This document shows, piece after piece, positions 56,158-64,000 of a DNA stretch of 64,000 nucleotides. The notes under the pieces are model-generated. The model ran no database searches. It had not been told where the DNA came from and saw only the letters and a program-made list of their open reading frames with translations. The first letter of the stretch is position 1, and the number at the start of each line of letters is the position of its first letter. Source of the DNA: Candidatus Tepidiaquacellales bacterium OLB4/UTCHB1 (GTDB lineage Bacteria > Bacteroidota > Ignavibacteria > Tepidaquicellales > Tepidaquicellaceae); the NCBI GenBank assembly GCA_002050165.1, contig MWSW01000007.1, positions 1-64,000 on the forward strand, in the 5' to 3' direction. The position numbers and the translations under genes were made by a program.

Positions 56158-59100
56158 ATGAAAATAAACCGATACAACTTAAAAGAGAAACAAAGCGCTT
56201 ATGACGGTATTGAATTTGAGCGTCGTTCATCTGTTATAAGAAACAAGGATGGTTCCATTGTTTTCGAAATGCACGACATAGTGATACCCAAAGCGTGGTC
56301 GCAGGTAGCGACAGATATAATTGCACAAAAATATTTCAGGAAAGCGGGTATTCCGAAATATCTAAAAAAGGTGCACGAGGAAGGGATTCCGGAATGGTTG
56401 CAAAGGTCAGTTGCAGATGAAGATAGGTTAAGAGAACTTCCGGCTGAGGAAAGATATATTTCCGAAATGGATTCCAGACAAGTATTTAATCGTCTTGCCG
56501 GTTGCTGGACTTACTGGGGATTCAAACATGGTTATTTCAATTCCGAGCGTGATGCGAGAAATTATTTTGATGAAATGTGTTTTATGCTTGCTGCTCAGGT
56601 TGCTGCACCGAATTCACCTCAATGGTTTAATACCGGTTTAAACTGGGCGTACGGTATTACCGGACCTTCGCAGGGACATTATTACATTGATGCACAAACG
56701 GGCGAATTAAAAGCTTCTTCAGACGCTTACACTCATCCTCAGCCTCATGCCTGTTTTATACAATCAGTAAAAGACGATTTGGTAAACGAAGGTGGTATTA
56801 TGGACCTTTGGGTTCGTGAAGCGCGGTTATTTAAATACGGTAGCGGAACAGGTTCAAACTTTTCCGGACTTCGTGGTTCAGGTGAACCTTTGAGCGGGGG
56901 CGGAAAATCTTCCGGCCTGATGTCATTCCTGAAAATTGGTGATAGGAGCGCCGGCGCAATTAAATCCGGCGGGACAACAAGACGGGCTGCTAAAATGGTA
57001 ACGCTCGATCTCGACCACCCGGATATTGAAGAATACGTTAGCTGGAAAGTAATTGAAGAGCAAAAAGTCGCCGCATTAGTTACCGGTACACGTTTATTGA
57101 ACATACATCTGAATAAAATACTCAAAGCTTGTAATGATGGTCACCCTGAAAATCATAACGATAATTTCGATAACAAAAAAAATAAACTACTTGCAAAAGC
57201 TATAAGCCATGCTAAAAAAGCTCTGATTCCGCTCAATTATATTGAACGGACAATTCAACTTGCAAAACTTGGCTATAAGGAGATATTTATTCCGGTTTAC
57301 GATACGGACTGGAATGGCGAAGCATACATGACAGTCTCAGGGCAGAACTCTAACAATAGTGTACGGGCGACAAATGAATTCATGGAAGCTGTTAAGAATG
57401 ACGGTGATTGGCATTTGTATTGGAGGACGGAATTAAAGAAAGCTGAAAAGGAAGGCAGACAACCTAAACCCTGCAAAACAATTAAAGCAAAAGATTTGTG
57501 GGAAGATATTGCATTTTCAGCTTGGGCGTGCGCAGACCCCGGCATTCAATTCCATGATACAATAAATGAATGGCATACTTGTCCCAACGGTGGTGAAATC
57601 AAAGCATCCAATCCCTGTTCCGAATATATGTTCCTTGATGACACTGCTTGTAATCTCGCTTCTCTGAATCTTGTGAAATTTTACGACGAACAAGCGGATA
57701 AATTTAATATTGAACTGTACAGACATGTAACAAAACTTTGGACAATTACCCTTGAGATAAGTGTACTAATGGCGCAGTTTCCGAGCAGGGATATTGCTCG
57801 TTTATCATACGAATATCGGACACTTGGTTTAGGTTATGCAAATCTTGGTGCGCTTTTAATGCGCAAGGGAGTACCCTACGATTCAAAAGAAGCCATTTCA
57901 ATTACCGGCGCACTTACTGCTATAATGCACATGACTGCTTACACAACCTCGGCAGAAATGGCAAAAGAGTTAGGGACTTTTCCGCAATATGAAAACAACA
58001 AGGAGCATATGCTTCGCGTTATAAGAAACCACCGAAGGGCAGCATACAACCTCGGAGAAAAGGAATATGAGGGTTTATCAATTTTCCCGATTGGTATAGA
58101 TAAAAGATATTGTCAGGAAGATTTATTGAAAGCTGCGAGAGAAGATTCTGATGCTGCGCTGGAGATGGGTGAAAAATACGGATTCCGGAATGCACAAGTT
58201 ACAGTTATTGCGCCAACCGGAACAATTGGATTAGTTATGGATTGCGATACTACAGGAGTTGAGCCGGAGTATGCGTTAGTAAAATTCAAAAACCTTGCCG
58301 GCGGTGGATATTTTAAAATTATAAATGAATCGATACCTTCGGCATTGCGAAAACTCGGTTATTCAGAGGATGAAATTGACGATATTATAAAATATACAAA
58401 AGGTAACGGATCATTGATCGGCAGTCCGTATATCAATGCTCAGTCGCTTTACGATAAAGGGTTCACAAAGGAAATTATAAAGCAAATTGAAAAGACTTTA
58501 CCGAATGCTTTCGATTTAAGTTCATCGTTCAATAAGCATACAATTGGCGCTTCGTTTTGTACAAATGTACTTGGTTTTGAAGAGGAGCAATTGGATGACT
58601 TCGAGTTTAATCTTTTGAAAGCATTAGGTTTCACAAAAGAGCAGATTGATGCTGCCAACGATTATGTTTGCGGGACAATGACAATTGAAGGCGCTCCGCA
58701 CCTGAGAGAAGAACATTATCCAATCTTTGATTGTGCAAGTAAATGCGGCAAAAAAGGAACAAGATTCATTTCAGCCTCTGCCCATATTCACATAATGGCA
58801 GCAGCACAGTCGTTCATTTCGGGAGCAATTTCCAAAACAATTAATTTACCCAATGACGCGACAGTTGAAGAAATGAAAGAAGCATATATGTTATCGTGGT
58901 CGCTTGGAACTAAAGCCAATGCTCTTTACCGCGACAACTCGAAACTTTCACAACCATTGAATTCATTTGCACTCCTTGATACGGATGATGCTGACGACGA
59001 GGTAATTCAGGTTATACGGGAAAACAGCAACGATATCGTTCGTGTAGCCGAAAAAATTATCCACCGTTACATTGCAAAGAGAAGAAAATTACCTTTCAGA

Positions 59101-59802
59101 CGCAAGGGTTACACGCAGAAAGCTAAAATCGGGAACCATTCAGTTTATCTTCGAACAGGTGAATACGAAAATGGTCAATTAGGTGAAATATTTATTGATA
59201 TGCACAGGGAAGGCGCGGCGTTCAGGAGTTTAATGAATTGCTTTGCAATTGCAATATCGCTTGGATTACAACACGGAGTCCCGCTTGAAGAATTTGTTGA
59301 TGCCTTTGTTTACACAAGATTTGAACCGAACGGAGTAGTTATTGGAAATCCGAATATAAAAATGACTACTTCGCTCATTGATTACATCTTCAGGGAATTG
59401 GCTGTAACTTATCTGGGAAGGAACGATCTTGCACATGTGAATGACGAGGAAATCAGAACGAGCCCGATAGATGCTATTTCAAAATTTGATAACGAAAATG
59501 ATGACGACTTTGATGAAGAAGTTATATTCAAAGAGACGATAGTTGATGAAGTTCACGCCAAAGATTTGATAGGAAACGATAAAATTTCCATTAAACAAGT
59601 TTCACCTCCGGTACAATCCGTAACCCATACTTCCACAGAAGTGAAAACTCAGGCTACAAAAGTTCAGTTTAATTCAATTGAAGAAGCAAAATTAAAAGGT
59701 TACACTGGGGATATATGTTCAGATTGCGGAGCGATAACCATGGTCAGGAATGGAACATGCTTGAAATGTGTGAGTTGTGGGGCAACCAGCGGTTGTTCAT
59801 AA
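56158..59802 (+). CDS. nrdJ: Adenosylcobalamin-dependent (class II) ribonucleotide reductase
   Basis: A 1214-residue class II reductase that makes dNTPs using vitamin B12 and needs no oxygen. Visible are [43 protein letters not shown], the finger-loop [21 protein letters not shown] in outline, and [10 protein letters not shown]. The C-terminus is a zinc-ribbon-like segment with [13 protein letters not shown] and a final GCS, which likely carries the redox-active cysteines. I saw no intein-like insertion. It is the only dNTP-making enzyme here and suits anaerobic or microaerobic life. Confidence 0.96.
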   Translation: MKINRYNLKEKQSAYDGIEFERRSSVIRNKDGSIVFEMHDIVIPKAWSQVATDIIAQKYFRKAGIPKYLKKVHEEGIPEWLQRSVADEDRLRELPAEERYISEMDSRQVFNRLAGCWTYWGFKHGYFNSERDARNYFDEMCFMLAAQVAAPNSPQWFNTGLNWAYGITGPSQGHYYIDAQTGELKASSDAYTHPQPHACFIQSVKDDLVNEGGIMDLWVREARLFKYGSGTGSNFSGLRGSGEPLSGGGKSSGLMSFLKIGDRSAGAIKSGGTTRRAAKMVTLDLDHPDIEEYVSWKVIEEQKVAALVTGTRLLNIHLNKILKACNDGHPENHNDNFDNKKNKLLAKAISHAKKALIPLNYIERTIQLAKLGYKEIFIPVYDTDWNGEAYMTVSGQNSNNSVRATNEFMEAVKNDGDWHLYWRTELKKAEKEGRQPKPCKTIKAKDLWEDIAFSAWACADPGIQFHDTINEWHTCPNGGEIKASNPCSEYMFLDDTACNLASLNLVKFYDEQADKFNIELYRHVTKLWTITLEISVLMAQFPSRDIARLSYEYRTLGLGYANLGALLMRKGVPYDSKEAISITGALTAIMHMTAYTTSAEMAKELGTFPQYENNKEHMLRVIRNHRRAAYNLGEKEYEGLSIFPIGIDKRYCQEDLLKAAREDSDAALEMGEKYGFRNAQVTVIAPTGTIGLVMDCDTTGVEPEYALVKFKNLAGGGYFKIINESIPSALRKLGYSEDEIDDIIKYTKGNGSLIGSPYINAQSLYDKGFTKEIIKQIEKTLPNAFDLSSSFNKHTIGASFCTNVLGFEEEQLDDFEFNLLKALGFTKEQIDAANDYVCGTMTIEGAPHLREEHYPIFDCASKCGKKGTRFISASAHIHIMAAAQSFISGAISKTINLPNDATVEEMKEAYMLSWSLGTKANALYRDNSKLSQPLNSFALLDTDDADDEVIQVIRENSNDIVRVAEKIIHRYIAKRRKLPFRRKGYTQKAKIGNHSVYLRTGEYENGQLGEIFIDMHREGAAFRSLMNCFAIAISLGLQHGVPLEEFVDAFVYTRFEPNGVVIGNPNIKMTTSLIDYIFRELAVTYLGRNDLAHVNDEEIRTSPIDAISKFDNENDDDFDEEVIFKETIVDEVHAKDLIGNDKISIKQVSPPVQSVTHTSTEVKTQATKVQFNSIEEAKLKGYTGDICSDCGAITMVRNGTCLKCVSCGATSGCS

Positions 59803-59824
59803 AGAAATAAAAATTATTCTGATT

Positions 59825-59853
59825 AAAGCAGCAATTTCTTTGCTGCTTTTTTT
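59825..59853 (+). terminator. Intrinsic terminator after nrdJ
   Basis: AAAGCAGCAA at 59825-59834 pairs with TTGCTGCTTT at 59840-59849 around a 5-base loop, followed by TTTT. Confidence 0.88.
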
Positions 59854-59885
59854 ATACGAACCTTAAATGTTTAAGGTTAGATTGG

Positions 59886-59917
59886 TTTGATATATTGATT
59901 CTTAAAAGTTAATTTAT
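59886..59917 (+). promoter_or_regulatory. Possible recA promoter
   Basis: TTTG at 59886-59889, 20 bases, then TAATTTAT at 59910-59917, a partial match to TAnnTTTG. The recA ATG lies 17 bases downstream. No LexA-like box (CTGT-N8-ACAG or GAAC-N4-GTTC) was recognised. Confidence 0.4.
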
Positions 59918-59934
59918 ATTAACAAAAAAAAATT

Positions 59935-60987
59935 ATGGCAGACGAAAAGTCATTAAAATTAAAATCTCTCGAAATAGCAGTTGACCAAATTGAGAAGGAT
60001 CACGGTAAAGGGTCAATTATGAAACTGGGAGATAAACCGATTGCAAAGATTGCATCAATCTCAACGGGTTCAATTTCACTGGATTCAGCTCTTGGAATAG
60101 GCGGTGTACCTCGGGGAAGGATAATTGAAATTTACGGACCTGAGTCATCGGGTAAAACTACAATATGCTTGCACATTATATCCGAAGCGCAGAAGAACGG
60201 CGGACTCGCTGCATTTATTGATACCGAGCACGCACTCGATACTTCGTACGCTAAAAAGCTTGGCGTTGATGTTAGTAACTTACTTATTTCTCAACCTGAA
60301 TATGGCGAACAGGCTCTTGAAATTTGCGAAACGCTTGTGAGAAGTAATGCGCTGGATGTAATAGTTGTTGACTCTGTAGCTGCGCTTACACCGAGAGCGG
60401 AAATTGAAGGTGAAATGGGAGACTCGGTAATGGGTATGCAGGCTAGATTGATGTCACAGGCATTAAGGAAACTAACTGCCGCCGTTTCCAAATCTAATGT
60501 AGTGTTAATTTTTACAAATCAACTTAGAGAAAAAATCGGTGTAATGTTTGGTAGTCCCGAGACTACAACCGGTGGGAAAGCATTGAAATTCTATGCTTCA
60601 GTCAGAATGGATATAAGGAGAATTGCTGCAATAAAGGATGGTACCGATGTCATTGGCAACCGGACAAAAGTAAAAATTGTAAAAAATAAAGTTGCTCCGC
60701 CATTCAGAGAAGTAGAGTTTGACATAATGTATAACGAAGGTATTTCAAAAGTTGGGGATCTAATAGATTTGGCTGTAGCTAAGGATATAATAAAAAAGGG
60801 TGGGGCTTGGTTTACTTATGGTGATAACAGAGTGCAGGGGAGGGACGGTATGAAAAAATTGCTTCAGGAAAATGATGAGTTACAAAATAAAATTGAGACT
60901 GAAGTACGGAAAGCACTTGGCTTTGGTGATATTCAGGATAATGGAACTGAAGAAAATGAAAATCCAAGCAAGAAATCTTCGAAGTAA
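59935..60987 (+). CDS. recA: Recombinase RecA
   Basis: A 350-residue RecA, the ATP-dependent strand-exchange protein and SOS co-activator. Walker A GPESSGKT is at 68-75, followed by [29 protein letters not shown] and the L2-loop segment [15 protein letters not shown] with [13 protein letters not shown]. The C-terminus is acidic then Ser/Lys-rich, as is common. The regulator recX follows after 49 bases. Confidence 0.98.
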   Translation: MADEKSLKLKSLEIAVDQIEKDHGKGSIMKLGDKPIAKIASISTGSISLDSALGIGGVPRGRIIEIYGPESSGKTTICLHIISEAQKNGGLAAFIDTEHALDTSYAKKLGVDVSNLLISQPEYGEQALEICETLVRSNALDVIVVDSVAALTPRAEIEGEMGDSVMGMQARLMSQALRKLTAAVSKSNVVLIFTNQLREKIGVMFGSPETTTGGKALKFYASVRMDIRRIAAIKDGTDVIGNRTKVKIVKNKVAPPFREVEFDIMYNEGISKVGDLIDLAVAKDIIKKGGAWFTYGDNRVQGRDGMKKLLQENDELQNKIETEVRKALGFGDIQDNGTEENENPSKKSSK

Positions 60988-61001
60988 ATTTTCATTATTA
61001 A

Positions 61002-61033
61002 TTTGAAAGTGCCGGGATTCACCGGCATTTTTA
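61002..61033 (+). promoter_or_regulatory. Possible recX promoter overlapping the recA-recX hairpin
   Basis: TTTG at 61002-61005, a 20-base spacer that contains the hairpin, then CATTTTTA at 61026-61033 (six of eight positions of TAnnTTTG). Transcription would begin at about the recX ATG. This is a weak match and only suggestive. Confidence 0.3.
61007..61032 (+). terminator. Hairpin between recA and recX
   Basis: TGCCGG at 61010-61015 pairs with CCGGCA at 61022-61027 (stem extends outward by a G-U and two A-U pairs) around GATTCA, then TTTTT. The recX ATG begins 6-9 bases after the stem. Confidence 0.75.
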
Positions 61034-61036
61034 TTT

Positions 61037-61663
61037 ATGATAGTTACTCAAATAAAAAAGCAAAAGAAAAATCCCTCGCGGTATAGTATTTTCCTCGATG
61101 GTGAATTTGCTTTCGGTCTTTATGATGATACGATTTTAAAGTATGGTTTGAAATCGGGTGATAACCTTGCAAGTAATTTAATTGAAAAAATTAGAATTGA
61201 AGACGAGTTAATCTTCGGTAAGAGGATCATTTACAAATATCTTTCAAGAAGAGCACGTACTATAAAAGAAGTAGAAACTAAACTTACCCAACTGGAAGTT
61301 TCCCGAAAGACGGTTAATGAAGTTATTGATTATTTTCTTGAGACGGGTTACCTAAATGATGTGAAATTTACAAAAGAGTTCATAGAAACTAAAATCCGCA
61401 GAAAGCCAACAGGCAGTAAATTGATTCAAATTAAGCTTAAACAGAAGGGCGTAAAAGAGGAAACAATTGATGAGGTCATAGGGGAAGTATATACCCAAAA
61501 TCAAGAACTTGAAAAAGCTCTTGAGGCAGCGCAAAAGTATATTTCACGTAACCGTGCGATTGCAGCAGATAATTTCACAATGCAATCCAGGCTTTATAGG
61601 TATTTGGTTTCCAGAGGTTTTCAATCAGATACAATTCTGGAGGTAATTAAAGAGTTTAATTAA
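61037..61663 (+). CDS. recX: Regulatory protein RecX
   Basis: A 208-residue protein built from three-helix RecX repeats (LSRRARTIKEVETKLTQLEVS, VIDYFLETGYLNDVKFTKEFIE, QIKLKQKGVKEETIDEVI, MQSRLYRYLVSRGFQSDTILEVI). RecX binds the RecA filament and limits its growth and activity. Its position directly after recA is the usual one. Confidence 0.93.
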   Translation: MIVTQIKKQKKNPSRYSIFLDGEFAFGLYDDTILKYGLKSGDNLASNLIEKIRIEDELIFGKRIIYKYLSRRARTIKEVETKLTQLEVSRKTVNEVIDYFLETGYLNDVKFTKEFIETKIRRKPTGSKLIQIKLKQKGVKEETIDEVIGEVYTQNQELEKALEAAQKYISRNRAIAADNFTMQSRLYRYLVSRGFQSDTILEVIKEFN

Positions 61664-61667
61664 TCCG

Positions 61668-61698
61668 TTGTAAAGAGTGGCTATTAATTTTATATTGC
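61668..61698 (+). promoter_or_regulatory. Promoter of tRNA-Pro
   Basis: TTG at 61668-61670, exactly 20 bases, then TATATTGC at 61691-61698, a partial match to TAnnTTTG. The tRNA begins 7 bases further on. Confidence 0.5.
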
Positions 61699-61705
61699 GT
61701 GTTTT

Positions 61706-61780
61706 CGGGGCGTAGCGTAGCCCGGTTAGCGCGCCAGATTTGGGATCTGGAGGTCGCAGGTTCGAATCCTGCCGCCCCGA
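61706..61780 (+). tRNA. tRNA-Pro (anticodon TGG)
   Basis: Acceptor stem CGGGGCG pairs with CGCCCCG, the anticodon stem CCAGA/TCTGG encloses TTTGGGA (anticodon TGG at 61741-61743), and the T arm has GGTTCGAATCC. The discriminator A is followed by CGA, so CCA is not encoded and must be added after transcription. Confidence 0.96.
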
Positions 61781-61805
61781 CGATGAATAAATGGTAAAAA
61801 TCCAG

Positions 61806-61834
61806 AGTCCTTAACCCGTGTTAAGGACTTTTTT
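61806..61834 (+). terminator. Intrinsic terminator after tRNA-Pro
   Basis: AGTCCTTAAC at 61806-61815 pairs with GTTAAGGACT at 61820-61829 around CCGT, followed by T to 61834. The pyrD ATG starts 6 bases after the T run. Confidence 0.88.
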
Positions 61835-61840
61835 ATTTGA

Positions 61841-62851
61841 ATGTACAAACAATTTATCAGACCATTTCTTTTTTTAATTGATCCGGAAAGTGTGCACAAT
61901 AAAATGATTTCGATTTTATCGGGTAATAGATTTTATTTTCCGCTCATGAAAGCATTGTATGAACCGCCGGGCTCAGATACAATTACTGTTGCGGGAATGG
62001 AGTTCAGGAACCGGTTAGGACTTGCTGCAGGATTTGATAAGAATGGTGTTGTTCTGCAGTTCCTTGATACAATTGGTTTTTCACACGCTGAGGTTGGAAC
62101 CGTTACACCGAAACCACAACCCGGAAATTCAAAACCTAGAATTTTCAGGCTGAAGAAAGATAGTGCGATAATTAATCGGCTCGGGTTTAATAACCAAGGT
62201 GTTGAAGCTGTCAAACGAAATATTGCCGGTTCAAAGGTCAAACTTTCTACTGATTTTATAGTTGGTGTTAATATCGGTAAAAATAAACAAACTGAAATTG
62301 CGAATGCTGTTCGTGATTATAAAATTTGTTTTCAGGAACTTTTTGAAGTTGCAGATTATTTTACGATAAATATTTCATCTCCCAATACTGAAGGTTTAAG
62401 GAAATTGCAGGATAGAGAATATCTTAACGAACTCTTGGAAACAATCTGTAGCCTTAATGATAAAATGTCAGCCGGTCCTTTAAAGCCAGTATTTGTAAAA
62501 ATAGCGCCTGATTTGTCAGAACCCGAGATTGAACTGATTTTTGAAACTGTAATTCAGAATAAAATTAACGGAATTGTTGCCACCAACACAACTATCTCAC
62601 GAGAGGGATTAATGGAGGAAGTTAATGAATCAGGTGGGTTAAGCGGTAAACCATTGTTCAAAAAATCAAGTAACGTGTTAAAAAAATTATCAGAGTTGAA
62701 TTCTGAAAATATAATTTCACTGATTGGAGTTGGTGGTGTTTTTGATAAAGAAAGTTTTAATCAAAAGGTTGAATCAGGTGCTTCAATCGTTCAGATTTAT
62801 ACTGGTTTAATTTATGAGGGTCCAGGAATAATCAAAAAAATTCTAACATGA
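61841..62851 (+). CDS. pyrD: Dihydroorotate dehydrogenase (quinone), class 2
   Basis: A 336-residue flavoenzyme oxidising dihydroorotate to orotate in pyrimidine synthesis and passing electrons to quinone. The N-terminal membrane-association helix (MYKQFIRPFLFLIDPESVHNKM in outline) marks class 2. FMN and substrate motifs follow: AAGFDKNG, EVGTVTPKPQPGN, INRLGFNNQG, ISSPNTEGLRKLQ, FVKIAPDLSE, VATNTTISR, GGLSGKPL and IGVGGV. The rhomboid gene overlaps its stop by four bases. Confidence 0.95.
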   Translation: MYKQFIRPFLFLIDPESVHNKMISILSGNRFYFPLMKALYEPPGSDTITVAGMEFRNRLGLAAGFDKNGVVLQFLDTIGFSHAEVGTVTPKPQPGNSKPRIFRLKKDSAIINRLGFNNQGVEAVKRNIAGSKVKLSTDFIVGVNIGKNKQTEIANAVRDYKICFQELFEVADYFTINISSPNTEGLRKLQDREYLNELLETICSLNDKMSAGPLKPVFVKIAPDLSEPEIELIFETVIQNKINGIVATNTTISREGLMEEVNESGGLSGKPLFKKSSNVLKKLSELNSENIISLIGVGGVFDKESFNQKVESGASIVQIYTGLIYEGPGIIKKILT

Positions 62852-63498
62852 ACTTAATACCTGCACAGTTTTCGATTACCGATACACCGGTAACTATAAC
62901 TTTCGTTATTGCCAATGTATTTATTTACCTTGCAACCAATCCCGGTAAAAACACGCAATATTTTTATGAGTTTGCAGAATGGCCGTATAAAATTGTCAAC
63001 AATGGTAAATATTATCAGCTTTTAACTTCGGCATTTTTGCACGGAAGCGCAATGCACCTGATATTTAACATGTTTGCGCTTTTTACATTCGGCGGATCAC
63101 TTGAGCTTTATTTCAAAGGACTGTTTGACGGTTTCATCGGTAGTTTGTATTATGCAATAATATATTTTGTTAGTTTGTTTTCCGGTTCCCTTCTCTCAGT
63201 TGCCCTTCACTACAAAAATCCAGATTACGTCGGAGTCGGTGCATCAGGCGCCGTTTCAGGTATTGTGTTTTCTTATATTATATTCTTTCCCGCAAATACG
63301 ATTTATGTATTTTTCTTCCCAATGCCCGCATTTATCTTTGCAATTCTTTGGATTGGGTTTTCATTGTACGGTATGAAAAAGAATCTTGGCAATATCGGAC
63401 ATGAAGCACATTTAGGTGGGGCGATTGGTGGATCTGTTACAACACTCTTGTTGATTGACGGTGCGTTTAACCAATTAATCGGATATTTTACAGCTTAA
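62848..63498 (+). CDS. Rhomboid-family intramembrane serine protease
   Basis: A 216-residue protein with about six membrane segments. The rhomboid landmarks are QLLTSAFLHGSAMHLIFNMFAL, the catalytic serine in GASGAVSG and the catalytic histidine in GHEAHLGGAIGG near the C-terminus. It cleaves within or near the membrane; substrates are unknown. It overlaps pyrD by four bases (ATGA), and its stop overlaps the stop of the convergent gene. Confidence 0.92.
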   Translation: MNLIPAQFSITDTPVTITFVIANVFIYLATNPGKNTQYFYEFAEWPYKIVNNGKYYQLLTSAFLHGSAMHLIFNMFALFTFGGSLELYFKGLFDGFIGSLYYAIIYFVSLFSGSLLSVALHYKNPDYVGVGASGAVSGIVFSYIIFFPANTIYVFFFPMPAFIFAILWIGFSLYGMKKNLGNIGHEAHLGGAIGGSVTTLLLIDGAFNQLIGYFTA

Positions 63499-64000
63499 GA
63501 TTTAGCCTGTTCATTCAGGTATTCGTAATTCAACTTTTCAAAAATTTCATTATTTTGTAATCGTGCATTATACATATCAAAGTTTATGCAATTTAATTCG
63601 TGATGATTTTCAAGGCATCCGTAAACGAATTTCGATTTCCCATTCTTATCTCTGACTTCCTGTAGGCACTCACCGCATATTCCATTCATCATACATTGTA
63701 AAGTTGTGTGCAATGTGCCTACTGCTTTTGCGCTTCCGAAGACGTTAGAAACTTCACTGTGCATTAATGAATTTATATTTCTCATTAAAAGAGTTCCGCC
63801 ATTGACATAAATTCTGTCAACCTTGTCAGCGTTGTTCATTTTATTTACTATTTCACTAAGAATATTATCTGAATCACCGAAACAGGAATAAAATTCATCG
63901 GATAACTTTTCAAGTTCGGTAGTATCGAATGCAGTCTCAGGATTTTTAAATCTGGAAAAGAAGATTACATAATTTCCTTTACGTTTCAATGCTTTCAGTA
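63495..64000 (-). CDS. PyrK/SudB-like Fe-S flavoprotein oxidoreductase, C-terminal part (cut by window edge)
   Basis: The frame stays open from a possible TTG at 63989 to the window end, so the gene continues beyond 64000. The visible part of about 168 residues has the DHODB-type [2Fe-2S] cysteine pattern: LQCMMNGICGECLQ then a fourth Cys in VYGC (C-x4-C-x2-C-x16-C). The upstream segment (RIYVNGGTLLMRNINSLM) resembles the NAD-binding end of such electron-transfer subunits, and the tail (NCINFDMYNARLQ) resembles larger Bacteroidota FAD-dependent oxidoreductases. It could serve dihydroorotate oxidation, but the neighbouring pyrD is class 2 and does not need it. Confidence 0.75.
   Translation of the reverse strand, partial: LKALKRKGNYVIFFSRFKNPETAFDTTELEKLSDEFYSCFGDSDNILSEIVNKMNNADKVDRIYVNGGTLLMRNINSLMHSEVSNVFGSAKAVGTLHTTLQCMMNGICGECLQEVRDKNGKSKFVYGCLENHHELNCINFDMYNARLQNNEIFEKLNYEYLNEQAKS

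Noticed and set aside
56158-59802. Intein inside the long nrdJ gene
   Set aside because: The 1214-residue length and continuous motif order fit an uninterrupted class II enzyme, and no intein splice motifs were seen.

Overview
The window looks like chromosome from a Gram-negative, low-GC member of the Bacteroidota/Chlorobiota lineage, most likely class Ignavibacteria. I infer this from three things. Six large secreted proteins end in a type IX secretion (T9SS type A) sorting domain with an NYPNPFNP-type motif. Most start codons follow A-rich leaders rather than Shine-Dalgarno sequences. Several promoters fit the Bacteroidota form TTG-N20-TAnnTTTG. KdsB (Kdo/LPS synthesis) fits an outer membrane. 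The window is mostly housekeeping genes; I see no CRISPR array, insertion sequence, prophage or rRNA.

Layout. 1-6.9 kb: minus-strand run of three secreted zinc proteases (M14, M12B-like, M43-like). 7-12.9 kb: recG, a WcaJ-type sugar-phosphate transferase, an unknown membrane protein and an Omp28-like T9SS protein. 12.9-17.4 kb: membrane metallophosphoesterase, S9 peptidase, TolB-like propeller. 17.5-21.8 kb: a tightly overlapping metal-homeostasis operon (DtxR/MntR-type regulator, metal-binding lipoprotein, methionine aminopeptidase, ABC ATPase, and an ABC permease fused to a second DtxR-like region) with a near-perfect palindrome touching the regulator's start codon. 21.9-32.7 kb: BNR-repeat T9SS protein, plsC, gatC-kdsB-pyrG, a CtpE-like P-type ATPase, and a T9SS protein with a predicted Cys-Gln thioester domain.

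33-40.9 kb: type B L31, a GlmU-like nucleotidyltransferase, tRNA-Val, then thrS-infC-rpmI-rplT-pheS (infC must use a non-AUG start, AUU), a cyclophilin lipoprotein and holA. 41-50 kb: ECF sigma factor with probable anti-sigma factor, purS-purQ, tatA, gatA, glutamate dehydrogenase, a second ECF sigma factor, mutS. 50-55.8 kb: ymdB, mscL, a decayed O-methyltransferase, then an operon of ComEA-like helix-hairpin-helix protein, PilM-like protein, rsmD and coaD; a thioredoxin-like and a DinB-like protein lie opposite. 56-64 kb: nrdJ, recA-recX, tRNA-Pro, pyrD, rhomboid protease and the C-terminal part of an Fe-S flavoprotein oxidoreductase cut by the window edge.

No complete unknown system stands out. 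The most interesting signals are the permease-regulator fusion with its operator, the thioester domain on a T9SS cargo, an intragenic terminator-like hairpin in the metallophosphoesterase gene, the AUU start of infC, and a recurrent layout in which a terminator-like hairpin sits only 3-25 bases before the next start codon. All functional calls rest on reading motifs and context by eye; no database search was run.
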